DNA of 64,000 nt, from assembly GCF_005771565.1 (NCBI RefSeq), contig NZ_VAWA01000009.1, positions 45,310-109,309 of the forward strand. Direction: 5' to 3'. The DNA is from Nesterenkonia sphaerica. GTDB lineage: Bacteria > Actinomycetota > Actinomycetes > Actinomycetales > Micrococcaceae. Of this stretch, positions 8,656-16,910 are shown piece by piece (position 1 is the stretch's first letter; each line of letters begins with the position of its first letter). The notes below the pieces were generated by a model. The model saw only the letters and a program-made list of their open reading frames with translations. It did no database searches and was not told the origin of the DNA. The position numbers were made by a program, and so were the translations under genes.

Positions 8656-9150
8656 TTACCGCGAGTGTGCCTTGTGTCCGCGCTCCTTGAGCCGCTTCTG
8701 CACCGCACGGGGGATATATTCGGAGACATCCCCGCCGAGCAAATGCACCTCTTTGACGAGAGTCGAGGACAGGTGGGTGTAGCGGCCGTCAGCGGTGAGG
8801 AAGACGGTCTCCAGGCTGGTCAGGTGGCGATTCATGGTGGCCATGGACGCCTCATACGCCAGATCGTGGACCCCCCGCAGGCCCTTGATCACCGCCGAGG
8901 CCCCCACCTCTTTGCAGAAGTCGGTCAGCAGCACCCCGGGCCGCAGCGGCTTGACGGTGACTCCTTTGAGGTAGGAGAAGGTCTCCTGCGCCATCAGGAT
9001 CCGCTCTTCGAGCGGGAACATGGGGCTCTTATGCATATTGGCGGAGACCGCCACAATCACCTCCTCGAAAAGATTGGCCGCGCGGGCGATGATCTCGACG
9101 TGCCCGTTATGCATGGGGTCGAAGGATCCTGGGCACACTGCTGACTGCAT
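8656..9150 (-). CDS. coaD: Phosphopantetheine adenylyltransferase
   Basis: A 164-aa nucleotidyltransferase of coenzyme A synthesis that joins AMP to 4'-phosphopantetheine. It shows CPGSFDPMHNGH with the HxGH motif at residues 14-17 and the second ATP-binding motif YTHLSSTLVKEV (the ISSTxxR region, with Lys in the basic position). The length is normal for the family. The ATG at 9150 follows GGAGTAATT. The upstream glycosyltransferase stop is 2 bases away, so the two are co-transcribed. Confidence 0.96.
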   Translation of the reverse strand: MQSAVCPGSFDPMHNGHVEIIARAANLFEEVIVAVSANMHKSPMFPLEERILMAQETFSYLKGVTVKPLRPGVLLTDFCKEVGASAVIKGLRGVHDLAYEASMATMNRHLTSLETVFLTADGRYTHLSSTLVKEVHLLGGDVSEYIPRAVQKRLKERGHKAHSR

Positions 9151-9152
9151 AA

Positions 9153-10379
9153 TTACTCCACCCGGCTCGGCGTCGTCGTACTGGTGATGTTCTGGGCAGG
9201 TGCGGCACTCTCCACCACACTCAGGAACCTGTCGAAGAGCAGGTCCCGGTCAAATTCCTTGCGCGCGAGCTCCAGCGCGGCCGCGGAGCCGGCGGACAGG
9301 TCAATTTCTCCAGATCGCAACCGTTCCACCAGCTGATCAGCTGCAGTGCCGGGGTGGCGGGAAAGCTGCCAGCCCGCACCATGTGCTGCCAGAATCTCCG
9401 GAAGCCAACCGGCATGGTTGAACACCACCGGCCGCGCTGCCGCAAGTGCGTCGAAGACTTTGTTCAGGGAGTTGATCTCCAGGGCGGGGTTGTCCACCAG
9501 GGTGGAGACCGCCAGGTCCGCAGCCGGGAGCATGCGTTCGATCTCCGTGCGGGGGATGTTGCCCGGCAGCACCTGAAGCGGGTCAAGTCCGAATTCCCGG
9601 GCCAGGCGGCGGCAGGTGCCGGTGTCGGCTCCTTCACCGTAGGCCACGACCCGGAACTTCTCGCCGCGCCGGCTGAGCTGACCAGCCAGACGGACCAGCC
9701 AGGGCACGTCATAGGTCACCCCGAAGCTTCCGGCGTAGAAGAGCACCGTCTCGTCCTCGGCCCACCCGAGTTCGGCTCGGACCTCGTTGCGGTGCTCCCG
9801 CGATGCGGCAAAGTTCTCCACATCAGAAGCATTGGGCACCACGGTGGTGGTTACCTCCGGGCAGACCCGCTTGACTCCGGCCTCCATCCCCGGGGAGAGG
9901 GCGATGACGTGGTCAGCTGAGCGGTAGGCGAACTTCTCCAGCTGCTCCGCCGCCCAGATGGCACCACGGTTCTTCAAGAACCCCAGCGCCACCGGCGCCT
10001 CCGGCCACAGGTCACGGACTTCGAAGATGAACGGGGCCCGCCTCAGGGTGGAGGCAATAATCCCGGGAACTGCCGTGGTCAGCGGAGTCGAGGAGGCGAA
10101 CACCACATCAGCGTTGACCTTGGAGGCGAACCAGCTGGCGCGGGCCATGAACGAGGCAAAGGACCTGACCCGCTGCCAAAACGTCATGGCGTTCTCATAC
10201 GGCACTGTCAGCCTGTGCACTTCCACCCCGTCAAGGTGCTGACGGGCGGCTTCCTTGCCGCCGCAGATGACAGTGACCTCATGACCGGCGCGCGCCAGCC
10301 GACGGGCGAATTGCCAGGGACGCTGCCAGCCGGGCTCCGAGGGGAAGTTGAAATGCTGATGGATGTAGACGATGCGCAC
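9153..10379 (-). CDS. Glycosyltransferase family 4 (GT-B)
   Basis: A 408-aa GT4 enzyme similar in layout to WbuB-type transferases. The N-terminus is MRIVYIHQHFNFPSEPGWQRP, the linker is FIFEVRDLWPEAPVALGFLKN, and the donor-binding half has VLFYAGSFGVTYDVPWL, RVVAYGEGAD and ALEINSLNKVFDALAAARPVV. WbuB-like enzymes add a sugar to undecaprenyl-linked intermediates. The start is GTG at 10379. It is placed between rsmD and coaD, where no glycosyltransferase is normally found. Donor and acceptor are unknown. Confidence 0.88.
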   Translation of the reverse strand: MRIVYIHQHFNFPSEPGWQRPWQFARRLARAGHEVTVICGGKEAARQHLDGVEVHRLTVPYENAMTFWQRVRSFASFMARASWFASKVNADVVFASSTPLTTAVPGIIASTLRRAPFIFEVRDLWPEAPVALGFLKNRGAIWAAEQLEKFAYRSADHVIALSPGMEAGVKRVCPEVTTTVVPNASDVENFAASREHRNEVRAELGWAEDETVLFYAGSFGVTYDVPWLVRLAGQLSRRGEKFRVVAYGEGADTGTCRRLAREFGLDPLQVLPGNIPRTEIERMLPAADLAVSTLVDNPALEINSLNKVFDALAAARPVVFNHAGWLPEILAAHGAGWQLSRHPGTAADQLVERLRSGEIDLSAGSAAALELARKEFDRDLLFDRFLSVVESAAPAQNITSTTTPSRVE

Positions 10380-10409
10380 GCACGCCAGTCTACGTGGATG
10401 CCGAGCCGG

Positions 10410-10961
10410 TCATTGCGGCTCTGCCAACCATATCCGGGTGGACCCGTAGCTCTTCTCATGAAACCTGCGCAGCGTCGGTGGCCAGGCCGGCTCCGGGGCG
10501 CGGGCGTCACGTTCCACGACCACGGTGGCGCCGGGATGCAGCTGGGGCGAGGCGGCATGCAGCACCTTCTCCAACTCCGCCTCACTGAGGGTGTACGGAG
10601 GATCCAGGAACAGCAGCTCGATGGGCTCTCCGCGCCGGGAGTTCAGATATCTCAGCGCCTGGGACTTGTGCACACTCAGCCCGTTCTGGACGAAAAGCTC
10701 CGCGTTCCTGTGCAGGGTGCGGTAGGCCGCCTCGGCGACGTCGACCGCCTCCAGGCTGCGGGCCCCGCGGCTGAGAGCTTCGAACCCCAGGGCGCCAGAG
10801 CCGGCGAACAGGTCCACCACGACCGCGTCCTCCAGCGCGTCATAGCCTTCCAGTCTGGAGAAGAGCGACTCCTTGACCCGGTCGCTGGTCGGGCGTGTCC
10901 CCGTCCCGGGGACGGCTGCAATGCGGCGGCCCTTGTGCGTGCCGGCAATGATGCGTGCCAT
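10410..10961 (-). CDS. rsmD: 16S rRNA (guanine966-N2)-methyltransferase
   Basis: A 183-aa Rossmann methyltransferase with MARIIAGTHKGRRI at the N-terminus, the SAM-binding VVDLFAGSGALGFEALSRGA and the catalytic LLFLDPPY. It methylates N2 of G966 in 16S rRNA. It follows recG by 45 bases in the conserved order recG-rsmD-coaD, which is here interrupted by a GT4 gene. Confidence 0.95.
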   Translation of the reverse strand: MARIIAGTHKGRRIAAVPGTGTRPTSDRVKESLFSRLEGYDALEDAVVVDLFAGSGALGFEALSRGARSLEAVDVAEAAYRTLHRNAELFVQNGLSVHKSQALRYLNSRRGEPIELLFLDPPYTLSEAELEKVLHAASPQLHPGATVVVERDARAPEPAWPPTLRRFHEKSYGSTRIWLAEPQ

Positions 10962-11006
10962 GGCTGCCTCGCTCTCCCTGTGGCGGTGTGCTGACGTCCC
11001 TGCACC

Positions 11007-13289
11007 CTATCCCTGATTCACATAGTCGACGGCGTCGTCGTGCTCCCGCTCCCACCGGGTGACTGCCCGGGCCAGTTCCGGTGCGCCTTCCCAGAACGGA
11101 TCCTCAGCACTGAGCCGGGCGATATGCTTTGCGGCAGCACTGATGAGGTCTTCGTCACGCAGGATGCTCAGGTGCTGCAAGGAGCTGCTGCGGCCCGATT
11201 GGCTCGCGCCCAGGACGTCCCCCTCGCGCCGCCGGGCCAGGTCCAGGCGGGCCAATGCCATTCCGTCACGGTGTTGGGCCACCTGTCGCAGCCGCTCCAC
11301 CGAGGGGTGAGACTCCGGCATACGAGTCACCAGCAGGCACAGGTTGGTGGTGGTGCTGCCGCGGCCGATGCGCCCGCGGAGCTGGTGCAGGGTGGAGATG
11401 CCGAAAGACTCCGCGTCCAGGATGACCATGGCGGTGGCGTTGGGGACATCGACGCCGACCTCCACCACTGTGGTGGCCACCAGCACGTCGATCTCACCGG
11501 ACTCGAACCGAGACATGATCTCTGCTGCCTCCTCGGCCGGCAACTGACCGTGCAAGGTGCCGAGCCGAGCCTCAGAGAGCAGCTCATTGCCCGCCAGGCG
11601 GTCGGCAATGAGTTCCACTGAGGCGTCCTGGGATACGAAAGCCTCGGCCCATTCGCGGGTGATGGTGGCACCATGGGCGGCCCCATCCTCGGTCTGCCCA
11701 GCCAGTGTGGTGTGCTGCTGGCCGGGCAGCAGCCCGAACCTGTATTCCAGCTGACGCTCCACTTCTTCGTCGGTCGGGGCCTTGGCGGTGATCTTGGGGC
11801 AGACGATGTAGACCTGACGGCCAGCCTGGACCTGCTCCGCGACCCGCTCCCAAACCCGCTGGATCCATGCCGGGCCCCGCATGGTGGGCACCACGTGGGT
11901 CTGGATGGGGCTGCGACCGCCCGGTAGCCCCTCCAGCACGGTCAGCTCCAGATCCCCGAATACCGTCATGGCCACTGAGCGCGGGATGGGCGTGGCAGAC
12001 ATCACGAGCATATGCGGGGTGGGCGCGAAGCGTTCGCGCAGTGCGCTGCGCTGTTCCACTCCGAACCTGTGCTGCTCATCAATGACCACCAGGCCCAGCT
12101 GGGCGAATGACACGGCACCGCTGAACACCGAGTGGGTTGCAATGATGATGTCGGATCGGCCGGAGGCGATGTCCAGCAGGGCCTTCTTCCGCTCCGAGGT
12201 GCGCAGGGAGCCGGTGAGGACGGTCACCGCAGGGGCGGACTCCCCCATCGGTCCAAGAGCACGGCGCAGCGACCGGGAATGCTGGGCGGCGAGCACCTCA
12301 GTGGGCGCCACCAGCACTGATTGAGCGCCGGCGTCGGCGGCCTGGAGCATGGCCCGCAGCGCCACCAGCGTCTTCCCCGAGCCCACCTCCCCTTGGAGTA
12401 GGCGATTCATTGGACTGGAGCGGGCGAGGTCCCGGGCGATGAGCGTACCGCTGTGCTGCTGGCCCGATGTGAGCTCGAACGGCAGCTGGGCGTCGAAGGC
12501 GGCAAGCATCCCGTCGGAGCGCAGCGGCATGGCTGTGGCATCCCACAGGGCCGTCTCCTGACGCCGGCGCTCCAGCACCCCCTGCATGAGAAGTGCCTCC
12601 TGGAACCGGAAGCGCCGGATTCCCGAAGTGTGCGCACCCTCCTCCTGAGGCTGGTGCACCAGCCGGTAGGCGGTGCCCAGATCCGGGAGGTTCTCCGCCC
12701 CCGCGATATGCGGTGGGACGGGATCGGGCCACGTGCTGAAGTCGACCAGCTGCAGCACCGCCGCGACTGCCCGTTGGATATCCCAGCTGGCGATATGCCG
12801 ATTGGCCGGGTAGAGCGCCATCGGGCCGCCGCTCAGCGCCTGCGCGACCACCAATTCAGCCGCACCCTCCACCGTGTCGGAGTGAACGGCGTAATCGGGG
12901 TTGTTCAGCGTCAGCTGGGAGTTGAAGGTGGTCACTTTGCCATGGAACAGCGCTCGGACGCCGGGGCTGAGGTCTTTGAGGGCCCGATACCCGTTGAAGT
13001 ACGCCATGCGCAGCCTGCTGCCCTGACCGTCCTCGACAGTGACTTCGACGATGAACCGCTTGCGCCCCTGCAGGCTGCGCCGCTGGGTGCCGGTGACCAA
13101 TGCGATGAACGTGACATACTCACCCTCGGAAAGTTCACTGAAGTCAGAGAGCGAACTGGCCTGGATGTAACGGCGAGGGAAGTGGTCCAGCAGCTGCCGT
13201 ACCGTGCGGATCTCGAACCCCGTGGCCAGCCGCTGAGCCGCTTTGCCGAGGAGCCGGTCCACCGGAGTGTCCGGCAGGATGCTGGTCAT
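11007..13289 (-). CDS. recG: ATP-dependent DNA helicase RecG
   Basis: A 760-aa branch-migrating helicase for stalled forks and Holliday junctions. The N-terminal wedge (OB) domain spans roughly 1-200. The helicase core has Walker A GEVGSGKT, the motif LVVIDEQHRFGV (DEQH), VMSATPIPRS and the second-half motifs VLVATTVVEVGVDVPNA and QLRGRIGRG. The ATG overlaps the DAK2 stop by 4 bases (ATGA), so translation is coupled. Length is normal. Confidence 0.97.
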   Translation of the reverse strand: MTSILPDTPVDRLLGKAAQRLATGFEIRTVRQLLDHFPRRYIQASSLSDFSELSEGEYVTFIALVTGTQRRSLQGRKRFIVEVTVEDGQGSRLRMAYFNGYRALKDLSPGVRALFHGKVTTFNSQLTLNNPDYAVHSDTVEGAAELVVAQALSGGPMALYPANRHIASWDIQRAVAAVLQLVDFSTWPDPVPPHIAGAENLPDLGTAYRLVHQPQEEGAHTSGIRRFRFQEALLMQGVLERRRQETALWDATAMPLRSDGMLAAFDAQLPFELTSGQQHSGTLIARDLARSSPMNRLLQGEVGSGKTLVALRAMLQAADAGAQSVLVAPTEVLAAQHSRSLRRALGPMGESAPAVTVLTGSLRTSERKKALLDIASGRSDIIIATHSVFSGAVSFAQLGLVVIDEQHRFGVEQRSALRERFAPTPHMLVMSATPIPRSVAMTVFGDLELTVLEGLPGGRSPIQTHVVPTMRGPAWIQRVWERVAEQVQAGRQVYIVCPKITAKAPTDEEVERQLEYRFGLLPGQQHTTLAGQTEDGAAHGATITREWAEAFVSQDASVELIADRLAGNELLSEARLGTLHGQLPAEEAAEIMSRFESGEIDVLVATTVVEVGVDVPNATAMVILDAESFGISTLHQLRGRIGRGSTTTNLCLLVTRMPESHPSVERLRQVAQHRDGMALARLDLARRREGDVLGASQSGRSSSLQHLSILRDEDLISAAAKHIARLSAEDPFWEGAPELARAVTRWEREHDDAVDYVNQG

Positions 13290-14329
13290 GGGTTCAGCGC
13301 TGTGGTGGAGCTGTCCTCCACCGGGCCGGCCTGCCTGACCGCCTCCAGGGTGAGGTCGGGATCAGGTGTGTGCACGTGGATGCGCCAGCGCAGGTCCCCT
13401 TCTGGCGCCGTCACCGGATCAATCGGGGTCAGGATGACCGACTCGCCCAGTTCGTTCAAGCGCTGACGCAGCTGTGCCGCCTGCAGCGGGTCTAAGCGGG
13501 CGGTGCACATCAGCTCCACACCGGGTGGAGAAGCCTCACCGGACTGCCCCGGTGTGGTGCCGTCTGTTTCAGTATCCACAAGATGCTCCCCCTGCGGGCC
13601 GGAGTCCCAACCGGCCAGCCCCTGGGTCAGAGCATGGTCCAGCTCTTCGTCCCGCACCGTGGCAGAGAGTGCGGCCAGCAGCAGCAGCAGGCCAAGCCCC
13701 CCGGAGTCCACCACATGAGCGCGGGTGAGTTCCGGCAGCTGGTGCTCGGTCTGGGCCACAGCCTTCCGCGCCGCGGCGACCACCAGGGGCAGCGCCGCGG
13801 CGACAGCTGCTCCGGAGTCCTGATTCGCCGCCGCGGCGGCGCAGCGGCTGGCTTCATCCCGCGCAGCGTCGAGCACCGAGAGCATGGTGCCGCTGACGGG
13901 GTGGGTCAGCGCCGCCCATCCGCGCTGGCTGGCCTGCTCCAGTCCGCGGCTGAAGGAGTCCACGGTGAGCCGGTGCTCGCCGTCGAGTGGTTCAGCGAAT
14001 CCCTTGATCAGCACCGCCAGCAGGGTGCCTGAGTTTCCATGCGCCGAGGCCATGGCATGAGCGCCTGCCGCGGCCAGCAGGCGCCCCAGATCTTCTTGGT
14101 CGGTGCGCGCCAGCGCGGACCTGGTGGCCTGGACAGTGGCCAGCATATTGGAGCCGGTGTCGGCGTCAGGAACCGGATACACATTGAGCCGATTGAGCCG
14201 GTCGCGGTGAGTGGTGAGCGCGTCGTCAGCGAGGGCGAACCAGCGCCGCACTGCGGCTGCCCCGTCTTTCCTGCCTCTCACTACAGCCTCCCTCTGATCG
14301 GCGTGACGCGCTGACACTTCCGAGCCCAT
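13286..14329 (-). CDS. DAK2/DhaL-domain protein (FakA-like, short)
   Basis: A 347-aa protein whose first about 200 residues form a DhaL/DAK2 kinase domain: LNVYPVPDADTGSNML binds Mg-ATP, followed by AHGNSGTLLAVLIKGF and VDSGGLGLLLLLAAL. In Firmicutes the full-length relative FakA phosphorylates fatty acids together with FakB. Here the C-terminal part is only about 140 residues, much shorter than FakA's, so the later FakA domains are reduced. No FakB gene is in the window. The conserved position directly before recG is typical of actinobacteria. Kinase activity on fatty acids is inference. Confidence 0.8.
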   Translation of the reverse strand: MGSEVSARHADQREAVVRGRKDGAAAVRRWFALADDALTTHRDRLNRLNVYPVPDADTGSNMLATVQATRSALARTDQEDLGRLLAAAGAHAMASAHGNSGTLLAVLIKGFAEPLDGEHRLTVDSFSRGLEQASQRGWAALTHPVSGTMLSVLDAARDEASRCAAAAANQDSGAAVAAALPLVVAAARKAVAQTEHQLPELTRAHVVDSGGLGLLLLLAALSATVRDEELDHALTQGLAGWDSGPQGEHLVDTETDGTTPGQSGEASPPGVELMCTARLDPLQAAQLRQRLNELGESVILTPIDPVTAPEGDLRWRIHVHTPDPDLTLEAVRQAGPVEDSSTTALNP

Positions 14330-14348
14330 TGTTCACTATCGTCCGGCG

Positions 14349-15410
14349 TCACTCCGAAAGGTAGTCGGCGAGGGTGCCGTCGCGCAGCGCCTGAGAGAGC
14401 TCACTCTGCGCGTCCGTGTCCTGGTACCAGATCCACTGCCCGTCCGGGGAGGTGCCCGAGCCGGCGGTGGGGAGTGTGGCGAACGTGATGTCGCCTGTGG
14501 CCTCCCGGGCGTCCCAGGCCAGTGCGGCGGCACGCGTGGCGGTGAGGTCTGCATCTGCCATCAGGTGTGAGGCGAACGTGGAGATCATGTTGTTGGTCTG
14601 GACCGGGTTGGCCAGCGTGGACGGCGAGGCCGACTCCTGAATCACCGCGCGAATGAAGGCGTGCTGATTGCGGATGCGCTGGAGGTCGCCGTCGGGGAAG
14701 CTGCTGCGGTGCCTGACAAAGCTCAGCGCCTGATCAGCGTCCATGAACTGCTCACCGGGGGTGAACGTGTAACCGTCCCCGGTGGTGAACGACTCACCGT
14801 AAGTGGACTCGACATGCACCCCGCCGAGCTCCTCCACGAGGCCGACGAACCCCTGGAGATCCACCGCGGTGACATGGTCGATGCGCACATCCAAGAGATC
14901 TTCCACGGTGGCCCGGGCAAGCCAGTGGCCCTGATCCCCGCCCAGGGCAAGACCGGCATTCACCTTGTGCCAGCCGTAGCCCCCCGGGATCTCCACCCAG
15001 AGATCGCGCGGGATGGAGATGACCTGGATGGAGTCCCCGGATTCGGGGATGTGGACCAGCATCATGGTGTCGCTGCGGCCTCCGCCTGGTACACGCGGAA
15101 GGTCTTCGTCCTCGCCGGATCCTCCGCCTGCGTCGGTGCCCAGCAGCAGGACATTGATCGCGTCGGTGTCCTCGGGCCGCTCCGCCTCGTCGAGACCGAC
15201 CGAGTCATCAGCCTCAGGGAAGTGCGTCACATTCGAGTCGTAGGACCGCTGCAGGGTGAACAGGTAAGCACCGGCTGCCAGCAGCGCCAGGATCAGCAGC
15301 AGCGCAGCTCCGCCGAGGACCCACCGTGAACCGCGACGGCGTCTGCGCCGCCGCGGCGGCTCCTCGTCGTCGTAGACAAAGAAGTGGTCTGCGGGCCCGG
15401 CAGCGGTCAT
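14349..15410 (-). CDS. LytR-CpsA-Psr (LCP) family wall-polymer ligase
   Basis: The second LCP protein of the window, 353 aa. It has an Arg-rich cytoplasmic tail (20-27), a transmembrane helix at about 30-52, then the LCP domain with INVLLLGTDAGGG, RSDTMMLVHIPESGDSIQVISIPRDLWVEI, HKVNAGLALGG and ALSFVRHRSSFPDGDLQRIRNQ. It should link a lipid-carried polymer to peptidoglycan outside the membrane. It differs enough from the LCP at 4920 to be an old paralogue. It sits upstream of DAK2-recG with a 19-base gap and is divergent from the DUF3515 lipoprotein gene. Confidence 0.92.
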   Translation of the reverse strand: MTAAGPADHFFVYDDEEPPRRRRRRRGSRWVLGGAALLLILALLAAGAYLFTLQRSYDSNVTHFPEADDSVGLDEAERPEDTDAINVLLLGTDAGGGSGEDEDLPRVPGGGRSDTMMLVHIPESGDSIQVISIPRDLWVEIPGGYGWHKVNAGLALGGDQGHWLARATVEDLLDVRIDHVTAVDLQGFVGLVEELGGVHVESTYGESFTTGDGYTFTPGEQFMDADQALSFVRHRSSFPDGDLQRIRNQHAFIRAVIQESASPSTLANPVQTNNMISTFASHLMADADLTATRAAALAWDAREATGDITFATLPTAGSGTSPDGQWIWYQDTDAQSELSQALRDGTLADYLSE

Positions 15411-15478
15411 GGGCGTTCTCCTGATGGCGCGAATGGTGCGGATGGCACCTCGTTAGATATTCCTACAGAATAGGACAC

Positions 15479-15946
15479 GTGTGTGGAAAGTTCTTGCTCC
15501 TACCCGTGGCCGCCGTACTGGGGCTAGTGGGCTGCACCTCATCGTACTCAGTGGAGCCAGCCCCCGATGCTCATCATCCGGACTGCGCTGACGTCATGCT
15601 GAACCTTCCTGAGCAGGTCGGTGACTATCAGCAGCGGCTGAGCTCCTCCCAAGGGACCGCTGCATGGGGCGACCCAGCGGCGGTGGTGCTGCGGTGCGGG
15701 GTGGAGCCTATCGGCCCCACTGAACATCCCTGCGTCTCACCGGCCGGGGTGGACTGGGTGTGGATCGAGCACGATGATCACACGCAGTTGGTCACCTTCG
15801 GCCGCGTGCCCGCCGTGGAGCTGCTGTTGGACCAGGAGCACATCACCGAGTCCAGCATGATGAACGTCCAGGCCGCGCTGTCCGGCCCGGTGCAGGAAAT
15901 CGATCAGGAGCGAGAGTGCCTGCCCATCGATGAGGCCGAGCTTTAA
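15479..15946 (+). CDS. DUF3515 family lipoprotein
   Basis: A 155-aa secreted lipoprotein. The signal peptide FLLLPVAAVLGLVGC ends in a lipobox (LVGC), followed by a DUF3515 domain with PDCADVMLNLPE, AAWGDPAAVVLRCGV, the paired Cys of HPCVSPAGVDWVW and VTFGRVPAVE. The function of the family is unknown; in related genomes it lies beside ddl and thiL, neither of which is here. The start is GTG at 15479. Its stop overlaps the stop of the convergent YbbN-like gene by 4 bases. Confidence 0.8.
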   Translation: MCGKFLLLPVAAVLGLVGCTSSYSVEPAPDAHHPDCADVMLNLPEQVGDYQQRLSSSQGTAAWGDPAAVVLRCGVEPIGPTEHPCVSPAGVDWVWIEHDDHTQLVTFGRVPAVELLLDQEHITESSMMNVQAALSGPVQEIDQERECLPIDEAEL

Positions 15947-16875
15947 AAGAGTGCGGCGGCGAGCTTCTTACGCGCCGCGGCGACCCGCGGGTCGGTGTCT
16001 CCGACGATGCTGAACAGCTCCACCAGGTGCTTCCGTGCGGTCTCGCGGTCCTCGCCGGGGTGGGTCTGAATGAAGCGGATAAGCCGCAGGAACGCATCTT
16101 CCACATGCCCTCCGAGCACATCAATGTCAGCCACGTCTGTTTGGGCCTGCACATCATCGGCGTGTTCGGCGGCGCGCTGGCGGACCGCTGCAGCATCCAT
16201 CTGCTGGGTGCGCTGCATCAGCCGCACTTGGGCGAGACCCAGCTTGGCCTCGGCGTCGTCGGGCTTCTGCTTCAGCGCCTCGGCGAAGGCGGCAGCTGCG
16301 GCCTCGTGGTCGCCGCGCTCCAGTGCCTCATGGGCCTGCCGGTGCAGCGGAGGGAGCTCCGGTTCAGCCTCCGGCTCCTCACCTCCGCGCTGTGACTGTG
16401 CCGGAACTGTGCCCGTGACGCCGTTTTGGGTGGCCAGTTGCAGGATCTGAGTCACCACTTGGGGCAGCTGGTCCACCGGCGCCGAGGAGTCGAATTCTCC
16501 GATGGGCTGACCTGACAAGAACGCGGTGACCACGGGCAGCTTGCCCGCCTGCTCGGCCACCTCTGGCGCAGCTGCGGCGTCGATGGTGGCCATGACGATC
16601 CGCCCCTGGTGCGAATCCACCGCCCGCGCCAGGGTGGAGACGAACTGCTCGGAAATGGCGTCGCTGCCGTGGATGAGCACCAGAGCCGGCACCTGGGCGG
16701 AGAGCTGGACAATCCGCTGCAGCTGCTGCGGTGCGACAGCGACCACCCAGGAGTCCTGGCCCTGCTGTGGTGCGCCCGCCCGGCCATCCTGGCCGGCACT
16801 CTGGGCCAGTCCCGAAAGGTCTACGGCGCCGTGGGCATTGACGGAACGGTCGTTGGCTGAGGAATTGTCATTCAT
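15943..16875 (-). CDS. YbbN/CnoX-like thioredoxin-TPR protein
   Basis: A 310-aa protein with an acidic, Gln-rich N-terminus, a thioredoxin-like fold at about 40-150 and C-terminal tetratricopeptide helices from about 185. The usual WCxxC is absent: the equivalent segment reads LVLIHGSDAISEQF, so it cannot act as a dithiol oxidoreductase. Relatives in this group act as holdases or co-chaperones that hand proteins to GroEL/DnaK. The C-terminal TPR layout (ALERGDHEAAAAAFAEAL) matches this group. Confidence 0.85.
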   Translation of the reverse strand: MNDNSSANDRSVNAHGAVDLSGLAQSAGQDGRAGAPQQGQDSWVVAVAPQQLQRIVQLSAQVPALVLIHGSDAISEQFVSTLARAVDSHQGRIVMATIDAAAAPEVAEQAGKLPVVTAFLSGQPIGEFDSSAPVDQLPQVVTQILQLATQNGVTGTVPAQSQRGGEEPEAEPELPPLHRQAHEALERGDHEAAAAAFAEALKQKPDDAEAKLGLAQVRLMQRTQQMDAAAVRQRAAEHADDVQAQTDVADIDVLGGHVEDAFLRLIRFIQTHPGEDRETARKHLVELFSIVGDTDPRVAAARKKLAAALF

Positions 16876-16910
16876 CGCTTGTCATCCTACCGCTCCGGCC
16901 GGTGGGTCTC

